From a virus: 52,579 nucleotides of DNA. Positions 16,683 through 24,782 of this stretch are shown here, one piece after another. Where the stretch lies: IMG/VR virus record IMGVR_UViG_3300009786_000016, positions 1 to 52,579 of that record; one strand, given 5' to 3'. The notes under the pieces were generated by a model. It did no database searches and was not told the origin of the DNA. It was given only the letters and a program-made list of their open reading frames with translations. Within the stretch, counting starts at the first letter, position 1, and each line of letters opens with the position of its first letter. The translations under genes and the position numbers were made by a program.

Positions 16683-16885
16683 AAATTCCTCTCTGAAATT
16701 ACAGGGTGAATGTGAATCCCGAATTTCCATATTGTGAATACAATATCTATTGACTTTGTTCTGTGCATTATTCCACTATCTAGCATCGTATTAGTTTTCA
16801 TTATCACTCCACCTATTTGGAAAAACTTTAATAGAGTTATGTATATTCCTTTTGGCACTATAAAAATGTCAAGGAAATTACTCAC
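16652..16885 (-). CDS. Hypothetical protein, 77 aa (GTG start)
   Basis: GTG 16885 has an excellent AAGGAGG and overlaps the preceding stop as TAGTG. An internal ATG at 16801 also has AGGTGGAG, so a 49-residue form is possible. The N-terminal 30 residues are hydrophobic. The 3' end overlaps the HTH gene by 31 bases. It is unclear whether the long form, the short form or both are made. Confidence 0.4.
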   Translation of the reverse strand: MSNFLDIFIVPKGIYITLLKFFQIGGVIMKTNTMLDSGIMHRTKSIDIVFTIWKFGIHIHPVISERNLCQDVILAKS

Positions 16886-17421
16886 TATGACCTCCTTATT
16901 CTTTTTACTTTGGAGATAGAAAATCCCGGAATCTTTGCCCCTTGTACGAGCACCTCACGAGCTTTCTTTTTGTCTATAGCATCTGTCATTACAACCTTTT
17001 TAAAGTCATCAGGGATTTCATCTTCGTTCATTATTACGACAGGACCCCAAGTTTCGTACAATTTGTACCTTGCAGTGTCTGTCTCATAGACTCCATTTTC
17101 GTCTCCTAGTTCTTCAACAACCATTGGAATCAATGTATTATTAAAGTATCCTTTGAGACTTTGGACAGCCTTCCTTCTTACCTTCAGCCTTAATTCTTCA
17201 CTTTTTATAGCTTCGATTTCAGCGTCAATAAGATGTTCTCGTCTACTTAACTCAAGCATAAAGTGGTCGATACCATCAACCTTTTTCCTTATTGTTTGCT
17301 TTACAGTTTCCATAGCACTCACCACTTCCGTGATGTCAGAATCATCAGTAGAATATTCAGCCTGTATTTCAAGGTCTATGTATTCTCCTAATAAGTCTTT
17401 AGTTGTCTTTTTAACAACCAT
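16885..17421 (-). CDS. Siphovirus Gp157-like protein, 178 aa
   Basis: The first 100 residues are a long helical coiled coil ending in EELRLKVRRKAVQSLKGYF. A beta-rich end follows, with YETDTARYKLYET, IPDDF, IDKKKAREVL, a short glycine turn and ISKVKRIR. This is the layout of the phage Gp157 family, often encoded next to recombination and SSB genes and proposed to be accessory to phage DNA protection or recombination. The context here fits. The stop overlaps the next start as TAGTG. Confidence 0.7.
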   Translation of the reverse strand: MVVKKTTKDLLGEYIDLEIQAEYSTDDSDITEVVSAMETVKQTIRKKVDGIDHFMLELSRREHLIDAEIEAIKSEELRLKVRRKAVQSLKGYFNNTLIPMVVEELGDENGVYETDTARYKLYETWGPVVIMNEDEIPDDFKKVVMTDAIDKKKAREVLVQGAKIPGFSISKVKRIRRS

Positions 17422-17583
17422 CTAAGTGTCCTCCATCATTATGTCGTGCTTTGGTTTGGAATTTTGTTTCCTTACCTCTGTTTCGATAATGTACTCTACC
17501 TGTTTCTTTAGTGACCGTTTATCTTTTCTTGCCATTTCAGACAACAGGATTTTTGTTTTAGGGCTAACCTCAGCCTTAAGCAT
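17422..17583 (-). CDS. Arc-like ribbon-helix-helix protein, putative, 53 aa
   Basis: The gene begins inside the last codons of the primase-helicase gene (8-base overlap) and ends immediately before the Gp157-like start. The pattern is a short strand (AEVSPKT), helix 1 (ILLSEMARKD), a turn (KRSLK) and helix 2 (QVEYIIETEV), then a charged tail. This matches Arc/MetJ-type ribbon-helix-helix repressors, whose dimers bind operators through the N-terminal strand. It could autoregulate the replication operon. Confidence 0.5.
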   Translation of the reverse strand: MLKAEVSPKTKILLSEMARKDKRSLKKQVEYIIETEVRKQNSKPKHDIMMEDT

Positions 17584-19435
17584 ATGTGTCTTTACCACTC
17601 TGTACTCCTTTTACTGGTAATCTGAATGAAGGTGTCCATTCAAGGTCTACCTCAAATAAATCACCATCACTGTTTTTGAATAACTGTACTGTTTTATCTT
17701 TACTGTCTTGACGACCATTAATACCGATTACTTTCCTTGATGCGTTTTCAATAGCACCACTGCCCTTTCCTGCGTAAATGTCGAGTACTTCGTTTCGACT
17801 GTATTCACGTGAAATTTGAGAAATCTGTATAATGATAACATCACTATTAACAGCAAGATTCGATAGATAGTGTGAAATGTAACGAATCTGTTCATACTCG
17901 CCTCTAATATTTCTTGGAGTTTGCAATAGGTCAATGTAATCGACAATAATGATTGCTGGGTCTAGTTCCTTGATTTTCTTATTAATCATAGTTACTTCTC
18001 CAGCTACTGTCTGAATTACAATGTTACTAACATACTCTTTGAATGTTTTCCCAACATATTGATGGTTCTTAGTGACTTCTTCCTTACTCAGTCCACTTGC
18101 TATCTGTAGATTACGCCTGTGCATATACCAACCACTTAATTCTAAAGATAAGAATAGTGTAGGTAATTGCCACTCAGGTCTAATACAATCATTAGCAAAG
18201 TCATACCCTAAAGCTATATTTTGTGCAAGCGTCGTTTTATTAGAACCAGTAGGTCCAAATATCGTGACTAGCTCACCCGGATATATAGCACAATCCTTAT
18301 CCTTTAGACCGAACATCTTTGCTAGGTCCAGCATCCTACCTGAATAATCAGTTTCTAATCTTTCAGACAGGTCTTTTTGTAACTCGTCAGCATTCTTTAC
18401 ATCGACTAAATAGTCTTTGTTCTTGTAATAAATGCACCTAGGGTCACATACAGGTACTAATATCTCATCTTGACAGCCATACTTATATCCTCCATTATAA
18501 CTTCCTTCGACTTTATCAATTATAATTTGTGGATTCAGTTGGTTGTTGTTCCAATGTAGTAGCGACGCTTTAGCCGCTTCACTAGGGATACCGTGTCTAC
18601 GCATATGTGATGCAATACGTAAAACAGTATTATTCCTAGTCCCAGAGACAGGTCCCCTTTTATAAAGAGTTTGTATACAGGGCACTATGTTTCTTGGCTC
18701 TGATACCTTTGACATCTCTTTAACTTCAGGAACGTCCTTATTAATGTGTTTCTCTAAGGATTGGTCTCCCCATAAGTCTGAATGTCCATAACTTAGTCTT
18801 CTACTACTAGCAATTTCGTGTATCTTTGCTACAGTTGATGACTGTACTTCTTCCAAACTTAATGGTACTTTGAATAACTGCGATTTGATGTTTAATGTAT
18901 GCGGAAGGCGTATTAATGCTGTTCGAGTATAGACGGATGGGTCTATATCGCAGACTTCTTTTAGCATAGTCACCATTGTCTGTTTTACGACAAATGGTAG
19001 GTCAGGGCTCTCTTGAAAGCCAAAAGACTCATTACTTATATCTACGTGGTATCCATTACCAGAGAAATAAGTCTGAAAGTTCCCTTCCCTTAAACTTAAC
19101 TCATTAATTAAGTGGTAGACTAATGCTTGTACTTGTCTAAGAGTATGCTCATCAGTATTCTGTCCTTTATCAATGTCAATAGGAATATCAGTGATACCTC
19201 TTGTCCCCAAGAAATTCTTTATAGTACCATTCTTTTTGATAAAGTTTAAAGCTTCTGCGTCATAAGTGTAGACGCTTTTATAGACAGCTTGATTTGCTCC
19301 CTGTTCATAGACCAAGTCCCATAAATCATCTATGAGTACGAGAGCCCCCCGTCTAGAGGGGCTCCCGACTGCGACTTCTACGTAATCCAGACTAAAACCT
19401 TGTAGGTTCGCCAGCAACGGTATTAGAAACACCAT
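17576..19435 (-). CDS. Primase-helicase (AEP primase plus DnaB-like helicase), 619 aa
   Basis: Residues ~50-200 carry archaeo-eukaryotic primase motifs: IDID (D87, D89) for metals, SGNGYH130, and RLPHTLNIK near 176-184. A primase C-terminal-type region follows (~250-335), with C321, C330 and C334. A RecA-fold helicase of DnaB/gp4 type comes next: Walker A GPTGSNKTT (394-402), Walker B IIIVDYIDLL (495-504) and an IIIQISQISR sensor (535-543). It should unwind the fork and prime synthesis. The assigned ATG lacks a good ribosome site and overlaps the SSB-like gene by 44 bases. The true start may be a non-ATG codon just downstream, near a GC-rich hairpin at 19342-19364. Confidence 0.85.
   Translation of the reverse strand: MVFLIPLLANLQGFSLDYVEVAVGSPSRRGALVLIDDLWDLVYEQGANQAVYKSVYTYDAEALNFIKKNGTIKNFLGTRGITDIPIDIDKGQNTDEHTLRQVQALVYHLINELSLREGNFQTYFSGNGYHVDISNESFGFQESPDLPFVVKQTMVTMLKEVCDIDPSVYTRTALIRLPHTLNIKSQLFKVPLSLEEVQSSTVAKIHEIASSRRLSYGHSDLWGDQSLEKHINKDVPEVKEMSKVSEPRNIVPCIQTLYKRGPVSGTRNNTVLRIASHMRRHGIPSEAAKASLLHWNNNQLNPQIIIDKVEGSYNGGYKYGCQDEILVPVCDPRCIYYKNKDYLVDVKNADELQKDLSERLETDYSGRMLDLAKMFGLKDKDCAIYPGELVTIFGPTGSNKTTLAQNIALGYDFANDCIRPEWQLPTLFLSLELSGWYMHRRNLQIASGLSKEEVTKNHQYVGKTFKEYVSNIVIQTVAGEVTMINKKIKELDPAIIIVDYIDLLQTPRNIRGEYEQIRYISHYLSNLAVNSDVIIIQISQISREYSRNEVLDIYAGKGSGAIENASRKVIGINGRQDSKDKTVQLFKNSDGDLFEVDLEWTPSFRLPVKGVQSGKDTYA
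19342..19364 (-). promoter_or_regulatory. GC-rich hairpin at the 5' end of the primase-helicase gene
   Basis: GAGCCCC and GGGGCTC pair perfectly around a nine-base loop. It follows the stop of the SSB-like gene and lies within the first ~30 codons of the annotated primase. It could attenuate transcription or mask a start. If primase translation starts further downstream, the hairpin is intergenic. Confidence 0.35.
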
Positions 19436-20018
19436 TACTAACTGGTCGAATTGCAGACATATCGGCTTCTTTAATAAGATTCTTGCCTTTAAGAAATTCT
19501 ACATAACTTTGTAGCTCTTCTTTGGCTTTAGTCTCATTCTTTACCAGTCTTGGGTACACAGTTGTATATGACTTAGAAGGGTCTTTACGACCGGGTTCTT
19601 TGTATACATAACCATATGCGTCAAAACGTGGTACTAATGGGTTACCAGCGTGATGTTGCTCTAAGTATAACACTAGGTTATCTATAGAAGCACCATCGGC
19701 ATCTACCCAATTACCCTGTACATCAGGACCTCCTTGAAAGCCCACTACATCAAAAAGCCAATAAAGTCTTTTCAATAAAGTACAAGTTTTGATGTTACCG
19801 TTGCTCTCCTTATCATAGGAGCCTGCAATCTTCATTTCCACAGGATACTGTGAACCTTCAATTTGCAGGGTGATACTAATAAAGACATCAGCCCAATCGA
19901 ACATATCGGCTTTGTCTTCATAGCCCATTACAGCTACGGGTAGAAAACCCAAGAACTTACTTCCACCATCGGAAGCTTTGTCTAGGTCTTCTGGACGAAA
20001 ACGCATTGTATTACTCAT
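19392..20018 (-). CDS. Putative single-stranded DNA-binding protein, 208 aa
   Basis: The protein is beta-rich in its first two thirds, consistent with an OB-like fold, with a helical tail (about 165-190). It sits directly between a Sak4-like ATPase and the primase-helicase, where phages commonly encode an SSB-like partner. The call rests on that context and on composition, not on a motif. AGAGGAG precedes the ATG. Confidence 0.45.
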   Translation of the reverse strand: MSNTMRFRPEDLDKASDGGSKFLGFLPVAVMGYEDKADMFDWADVFISITLQIEGSQYPVEMKIAGSYDKESNGNIKTCTLLKRLYWLFDVVGFQGGPDVQGNWVDADGASIDNLVLYLEQHHAGNPLVPRFDAYGYVYKEPGRKDPSKSYTTVYPRLVKNETKAKEELQSYVEFLKGKNLIKEADMSAIRPVSNGVSNTVAGEPTRF

Positions 20019-20022
20019 AGCG

Positions 20023-20895
20023 TTATTTCTCCTCTTTGTAGTTTAGGATTTCATCACGTACTACGTTAAAGTCAAACAGTAACTTCTTTTGATTCAGAGG
20101 CTTGAGTCGAGACCCAATTACTCTTTCATCATATGCTTCAAAAGAAACATAGTAGTTACCATCGTCCTTACTCGCAGTGGCATAACCTATTACATCTGCT
20201 TTGGCGGCAAGTGAATACCCAAGTCCTCTCGGGAGCTCAGGTCCAAGTTGTGCCTTACCATCTGTAACAACTGTTGATTTTGCGTGTGAAAGCAATACTA
20301 GATTGCCTCCTTTTTGTTTAATCAGCATTTGGAATCGTTTAATTACATCAATGTTCTTACGTCTGGCTTTTCCCCAGTCGGCTCCCCATTGACCCTCTCC
20401 CATTGCTGATATTCCCAGTTCCTCACAAACAGTGTATTCTATCCATTCGTTTACTTGACCTATCGTATCAATTACAATAGTGTCATATGGTAGACTATCC
20501 CACTCGTCAGCGAGCCAATTAAACACTTCGATTAACGAATATGCTTCTATTGGTTCACCCTTGTTCCCCCCAGCACGTGCTTTAAAACCACGTTCTAATG
20601 GAGGAACAATTTCGTTTTGTGCCTTACCACCCTTAGTTACCTGTTTCTTGTCTTTAAGAACAGGTCTTGTAGGGGGGTTTAAGGAAGCGATAGTTACTGC
20701 GTTTACTCCATCTACGAAATCAGACCCTAAGTCTGTATCTAATAGTAGGACGCCATCGTTTCCTTGTTCAGACCAGCCAGAAGCGGCTGTTGTTTTACCT
20801 GTTTTAGGCTGACCGATGAGTAGCCACGTTAGACCGGCGGGCATTGCCTTCCAGTCTGTCGAAACTTTCCTCACGGCTATCTTTGGTGATTGCAT
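20023..20895 (-). CDS. Sak4-like RecA-fold ATPase (AAA_24), 290 aa
   Basis: Walker A GQPKTGKTT (28-36), Walker B YDTIVIDT (D143) and a polar LLSHAKS sensor (201-207) place it in the AAA_24/Sak4 group of phage single-strand annealing or RecA-like recombination ATPases. The second ATG (20895) is preferred: it has AAAGGAG six bases upstream, while the ATG at 20901 abuts the ribosome site. The gene start lies inside the end of the E1-like gene (92-base overlap), so the recombination and ubiquitin-like modules share one transcript. It probably works with the SSB-like protein downstream. Confidence 0.8.
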   Translation of the reverse strand: MQSPKIAVRKVSTDWKAMPAGLTWLLIGQPKTGKTTAASGWSEQGNDGVLLLDTDLGSDFVDGVNAVTIASLNPPTRPVLKDKKQVTKGGKAQNEIVPPLERGFKARAGGNKGEPIEAYSLIEVFNWLADEWDSLPYDTIVIDTIGQVNEWIEYTVCEELGISAMGEGQWGADWGKARRKNIDVIKRFQMLIKQKGGNLVLLSHAKSTVVTDGKAQLGPELPRGLGYSLAAKADVIGYATASKDDGNYYVSFEAYDERVIGSRLKPLNQKKLLFDFNVVRDEILNYKEEK

Positions 20896-21592
20896 TTGCA
20901 TCTCCTTTAGGTTTTGGTACTATTAATGTCCCATATTCGACCATATTAGGGCTCAGGCTAGACCAAATATAGTCATAATAGGCTAATTTAGCAATCATAT
21001 TGTATACTTGAGCTGACCCAAGTGACACTATATGTTGCGTTGCAAATACTGTATGTTTCATCGAACAAGGTGCTTCTTCTACTGCACTTGTAGGAATCCA
21101 TTCCTTTAGGTAATTGTCAGTATGTCTCGTTACTGTAGACATTTCTACTGTAGTTGCACCCATTCTTAAGTCAATAAAGAAATGACCAGTGCCTTTGGTA
21201 CGAGAAAGACCGTCCTTCCACATATCATACACCATTCTTCTAGATTCCATATCATCTGTACAGACTATCATTTTTGGCAGTACTACTGAATTATATTGGA
21301 AATTGTTTTCTGCTCTAAATTGTTGCCAATCTTCAGAATATTCCCTATGTAAATCGTCTGCCGCTTCCTTCTTTAACTTACCTGATTGATACAAAGGATA
21401 AGCTGTTGAGCTGAAATTATGGTCTTCAACTCTATCACTATCCCATCCCCAAATTGACTGCCATCCCATAACAGTTAAATTTTGGAGAAGAAATGAACCA
21501 ATCCCACCTAATCCTACTATACCTATCTCTGTTAATTTTGGAATAGGTATTAAATCCTTATTTCTAAGGAATCTTGTGCTTATTGCATCCAT
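20804..21592 (-). CDS. ThiF/E1-like adenylyltransferase, 262 aa
   Basis: Rossmann nucleotide site IGIVGLGGIGS (23-33), acidic D51xD53, E56DHN59F, GKLKK (71-75), TDD114MESR118 and a candidate catalytic C176 in EAPCSMKHT. This order matches E1/MoeB/ThiF enzymes, which adenylate the C-terminal glycine of a ubiquitin-like protein and usually pass it to a cysteine. The arginine normally following the conserved Asn (NxxRQ) is absent here (NFSST), as in my recollection of some phage ThiF-like proteins with N-x-S-Q. AAAGGAG precedes ATG 21592. The same operon holds a Ubl, an E2-like enzyme and a JAB peptidase. The ~40-residue C-terminal tail is basic and may be disordered. Confidence 0.85.
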   Translation of the reverse strand: MDAISTRFLRNKDLIPIPKLTEIGIVGLGGIGSFLLQNLTVMGWQSIWGWDSDRVEDHNFSSTAYPLYQSGKLKKEAADDLHREYSEDWQQFRAENNFQYNSVVLPKMIVCTDDMESRRMVYDMWKDGLSRTKGTGHFFIDLRMGATTVEMSTVTRHTDNYLKEWIPTSAVEEAPCSMKHTVFATQHIVSLGSAQVYNMIAKLAYYDYIWSSLSPNMVEYGTLIVPKPKGDANAITKDSREESFDRLEGNARRSNVATHRSA

Positions 21593-22017
21593 TTAACGAA
21601 CTCCTTTAACATAATATGTGCTTCAGCACTGTTGCCGAACATAGCTATGTCTTTAATCTTAGTTGCTTCTTCACGTATTTTCTGAACTTTCTCATCTGCT
21701 TCGTTGCGTAAAGTGGAATTTATATAAGATGACTTACGTAAATATGATTCCCAGCCAATAAAGAAACTCTCAATGTTTATATTAGGCATATAAGAATGAC
21801 TATACTGTGGTCCACTTGACTTTAGATTATTTCTTATTAATTTTTCCATTTGACTCTGATTAATTAGCTTTATTTTCCCATCGTCTAGTCCTTCTAAACA
21901 GATTGCTTTCTCGTTCTTTGGCTCCTTTACCTTGTTCCATATATCGTTCTCTTTCCTGAGAGTTATCTCGTCAATCCTATTGCAGAAATACTTCTTTTGT
22001 GGTACTGTCATACCCAT
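21580..22017 (-). CDS. Hypothetical helical protein coupled to the E1-like gene, 145 aa
   Basis: No recognised motif. Mostly helical, charged, with a possible coiled coil near 105-130 and a C-terminal HIMLKEFVKWM helix. Its end overlaps the E1-like start by 13 bases, and it lies between the JAB and E1 genes. It is therefore a candidate accessory component of the conjugation pathway (adaptor, target or E3-like factor). That role is inference from position only. Confidence 0.5.
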   Translation of the reverse strand: MGMTVPQKKYFCNRIDEITLRKENDIWNKVKEPKNEKAICLEGLDDGKIKLINQSQMEKLIRNNLKSSGPQYSHSYMPNINIESFFIGWESYLRKSSYINSTLRNEADEKVQKIREEATKIKDIAMFGNSAEAHIMLKEFVKWMQ

Positions 22018-22321
22018 ACTACACTCCTTATTTATTAAGTTATGAGACTAGGGGACAAACCGGGAGAATTAACTCCCGAAAAGTGCACTCGATAGCATTG
22101 CTCTCTGGCTCTTTTTAACAAGATGTCCCCATTATAGTCTCGATCGGGTCAGTGGTCAGGCATATAATCTGAAACCACCAACTTTTCTCACACCAGTATT
22201 ACAATCAAGACAAGACTTTCACTTGCCACGACTCCGCTTCCTCCCAGATTCAGAGTCCATACAGGGTTGGTGTATGTGCTTGTTTCTTGCATACTTAATT
22301 ATAATACCTATGGTGTGATAG
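22018..22321 (-). other. Gap inside the ubiquitin-like operon
   Basis: About 300 bases separate the 145-residue gene from the end of the -1 frame extension of JAB. It contains the folded element at 22044-22141. A doubtful 34-codon frame at 22188-22292 (minus) has a hydrophobic end but no convincing ribosome site. Nothing else is seen. Confidence 0.4.
22044..22141 (-). ncRNA. Predicted structured RNA element
   Basis: GAGACTA and GGGGACA at one end pair with TGTCCCC and TAGTCTC at the other (14 bp, interrupted by a four-base bulge). They enclose a perfect hairpin CGGGAG-AATTAA-CTCCCG. The 7-bp closing stem plus inner arm is superficially tRNA-like, but there is no standard anticodon or T arm. 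It could be a leader of the 145-residue/E1 genes, a processing site or a stand-alone RNA. Confidence 0.4.
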
Positions 22322-22531
22322 TTATCCGTAATAGCCTGATGCGTAAAGATGCGGGTCTACGTCTGGGCAATTACTACGAATTTTATCAATGAACTCGTGT
22401 TCAGTGATTACTTCTTCCTCTAGCTCTTCGAAGATAGCTTCAGCATTGACCAGTTGTGCTGTCAAACTTTCGTCCCAGCACTCATTGTTATCTTCGAAGG
22501 GAGTGCTATCGCTACGTTCTGGTCGTCCTGC
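22322..22531 (-). CDS. -1 frame extension of the JAB gene (69 codons)
   Basis: Starting at an A AAA AAG heptamer (22537-22531) that lies in the exact phase needed for -1 slippage from the JAB frame, the -1 frame stays open for 69 codons and then stops at TAA. The residues look coding: acidic and helical (LVNAEAIFEELEEEVI), ending DPHLYASGYYG. The fused product would be 294 residues. No independent ribosome site is evident; a TTG overlapping the zero-frame stop is the only local start. The explanation could be programmed frameshifting or a homopolymer sequence error. Confidence 0.55.
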   Translation of the reverse strand, partial: AGRPERSDSTPFEDNNECWDESLTAQLVNAEAIFEELEEEVITEHEFIDKIRSNCPDVDPHLYASGYYG

Positions 22532-23205
22532 TTTTTTGGCAAATCAGGTGTGTCGTCATAGTAACCATTGTAATATCCACCGTGTACATAACCGGGAGAT
22601 TGATTGGGAATCAAATGAAGTTGACCATTCCCTCTAACATAGTTAGTTTTAACCACCTTTTGTGCTTTTTCTATCTTCTTTGCTTCAGCGACCCACTCTT
22701 TAGGTACATCCATTTTATAATCTGACTCTACGTCACCTTCTATAAAATTAGGAAACCCAAAATGGTCTCTGTAACTAACACCTGTACAGAAAGGGTCTTT
22801 TGCTGACGCTACTACTGTCGTGAAAAAGAGTCCTTCTGGTGGTGCTTGGTCAAGAGCTGTTGATTCATCAGTTCCACTGAAAAATGCTCCCATTGTATGG
22901 TGTGAATGTATTAACCCAAGATATGCGTCCTTTAAATGTGCATTCATCTTGTATATCTGGGGCAATATCTTGCCTAATTTCTCACCATCTACTTCTGTAG
23001 CAGTTCCATCACCTAAGTCCATAGCAACAAAATGTGCTAATGAAACTTTAGATGGGAAACCGTTCTTTTCACGTTTTATGACTTGATACCAAGCAGGTCC
23101 CGACCACTCGGTATTTTTAAAACGAGTCAATAGAAAGTTGATTTTCTCCACTATCTTGTTCGGCAAGTTCACCGTAAGCGTTGGTTCTTCTTTTACGATA
23201 CTCAT
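22462..23205 (-). CDS. JAB/MPN metallopeptidase (deubiquitinase-like), 247 aa
   Basis: The JAMM zinc site is complete: E33 in TEWSG, then H100-S-H102, S110 and D113 in HSHHTMGAFFSGTD, the H-x-H-x7-S-x2-D pattern. Such enzymes cleave isopeptide bonds after a Ubl C-terminal glycine or trim a Ubl precursor. A G/Y-rich linker (GGYYNGYYDD, about 209-218) precedes the A AAA AAG slippery site at codons 224-225, after which the zero frame gives only 22 more residues. The start has AAAGGAG and lies 89 bases inside the end of the E2-like gene. The expected role is recycling or editing of Ubl conjugates made by the neighbouring E1 and E2 proteins. Confidence 0.88.
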   Translation of the reverse strand: MSIVKEEPTLTVNLPNKIVEKINFLLTRFKNTEWSGPAWYQVIKREKNGFPSKVSLAHFVAMDLGDGTATEVDGEKLGKILPQIYKMNAHLKDAYLGLIHSHHTMGAFFSGTDESTALDQAPPEGLFFTTVVASAKDPFCTGVSYRDHFGFPNFIEGDVESDYKMDVPKEWVAEAKKIEKAQKVVKTNYVRGNGQLHLIPNQSPGYVHGGYYNGYYDDTPDLPKKQDDQNVAIALPSKITMSAGTKV

Positions 23206-24757
23206 TCGTTACTCCTTTATAGAGAGTTGTTAGGTCACTTTTTAATATCCTAGTTACTTCACAATACATTTTGTTGAAGTACTTCTCCATTATATCTGTG
23301 ACAGTTATGGGTAATAATGCTCTATGTATCTGCATCATTATTCCCCGAAGTTGTTCCCCATAAATCTCTCTTTTATTTATGGAAGTGTCTTGTTGTCCCT
23401 GTATTGTTAACCATTCAGCCAACATTTGTTTTGGGTCGAAAGGAAGTACACTTGCGTGAGTTGTCTCCATATTACCATACTCTCGTATAGCGTGAAGAAA
23501 ACATAGCAATCTATAAGCATTTGTCCTAAATGGTTGAGATGCTATTACAGACCTTTCAATGTATGCCCCAAGAACTTGATTAACATCGCTGTTACTCATA
23601 AATACGTTAGCTCTTGGTACCTTATCCCCTAGCTTTGTATGAGCTATTAGACCCTTAGATTTCAAAACCTGTTGTAAATCAGCATACCTTGACCGTGTAT
23701 GGTTAAAGTTCCCTAATCTATAGGTTATGTCTTCTAATACAGGAGGAATAGTAAAACAAATGTCTTGTCTACTAGAAAACAGTCCTTTTCTCCTGAAACC
23801 TGTCAATACTTCTTCAGCCACTGGATAAATGCCAATTTTTAGCGTATCTAGTGATTTGTCAAGCATTGTGTTGAGTAAAAGCCTGTATACTCTAGCCATT
23901 TTATCACAAAATCCTTTCAGAATCCTTACATCACCATCTTGTGTATCAATGGTATGGGTTAATGACTTTTTATAACCGAGATGTGCTATGAAAGCAGTCT
24001 CCCAGTCTATTTTCATACCACTAAGTATGTCTTTATTATCATCATACCAATCTGTGAAATCCCTGTAATGATTGCCTGTATTCCCTTGTCCCCTACTATG
24101 GTTGTCATAATTTATAGCTTCAGCTAATTTCCTTATCACATAGTAATCTTTAAAGAAACGAATACCGTGATGATGTTGTCCTTCTTCTTGCCAATCTCTG
24201 TGATAATAGTTAATGTCCCAATAACAATCAACTCTCGTCCAATTATTAAGAAATGACTGTGATACATTTACTAATGCTGGGATATTACTATCTGCTATTG
24301 TAGCAGACCAAGGTGCTGAAAATTGTCCCAAACAAGGTACACCATCAGGTGAAATGTGTGGGTGTAAACTTAAGGGTAAATTATTCAAATTTGAGGTTCT
24401 GTAAGGACCCGCCGGAGGTTGGTCATCACTTAGTCCCGTAGTCAAAGTTTCTCTTAAGTCGTACCAATTTTGATAACTACTGTCCCTATCTGGGATTAAT
24501 CGAACTCTACTAGGTTCAAACAAACTAAACTGTAAGGAATGTGCTTGTAAAGTCATAGGACTTCTAGCTCTTAGCTTGGGTACTCCTACCCTTGCCTTGA
24601 AACTCTTATTAACCCTATCTGGACTATGAAACTCGATTCCTTTATCAATCCAAGTAGAAAGTCTTTGGTTAGCCACAGCTCGACTAGTAGATATTTGGTT
24701 CTCTTTACTGTTTAATCGTATCCATCGTATGATTAATGCTCCTAATGATTTCTCCAT
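23117..24757 (-). CDS. E2-like (UBC-fold) conjugating protein with long C-terminal extension, 546 aa
   Basis: Residues 132-151 read HPHISPDG...C142L...W150S. The H-P-x-I start, Cys ten residues after His and Trp eight after Cys are the same spacing as the ubiquitin E2 signature HPNI...ICL...W. C142 is thus the predicted thioester cysteine; the usual Asn is His134 here. The E2-like region spans about 60-210, and the remaining ~330 residues (no RING or HECT signature seen) are unassigned. ATG 24757 is chosen for AAGGAG upstream; an in-frame ATG at 24814 would add a Gly/Pro-rich stretch with no ribosome site. It lies between the Ubl and JAB genes. Confidence 0.75.
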   Translation of the reverse strand: MEKSLGALIIRWIRLNSKENQISTSRAVANQRLSTWIDKGIEFHSPDRVNKSFKARVGVPKLRARSPMTLQAHSLQFSLFEPSRVRLIPDRDSSYQNWYDLRETLTTGLSDDQPPAGPYRTSNLNNLPLSLHPHISPDGVPCLGQFSAPWSATIADSNIPALVNVSQSFLNNWTRVDCYWDINYYHRDWQEEGQHHHGIRFFKDYYVIRKLAEAINYDNHSRGQGNTGNHYRDFTDWYDDNKDILSGMKIDWETAFIAHLGYKKSLTHTIDTQDGDVRILKGFCDKMARVYRLLLNTMLDKSLDTLKIGIYPVAEEVLTGFRRKGLFSSRQDICFTIPPVLEDITYRLGNFNHTRSRYADLQQVLKSKGLIAHTKLGDKVPRANVFMSNSDVNQVLGAYIERSVIASQPFRTNAYRLLCFLHAIREYGNMETTHASVLPFDPKQMLAEWLTIQGQQDTSINKREIYGEQLRGIMMQIHRALLPITVTDIMEKYFNKMYCEVTRILKSDLTTLYKGVTNEYRKRRTNAYGELAEQDSGENQLSIDSF

Positions 24758-24782
24758 TATTCTTGTTCTCCTTAATGAGAAT

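Noticed and set aside
22044-22141. tRNA gene
   Set aside because: The 7-bp closing stem is suggestive, but there is no anticodon arm, no TTCRA T-loop, and extra unpaired bases before the acceptor strand.
22389-22725. Open frames on the plus strand opposite the JAB region
   Set aside because: They have no ribosome sites, and the complementary strand carries the JAB gene and its -1 extension with clear protein motifs.
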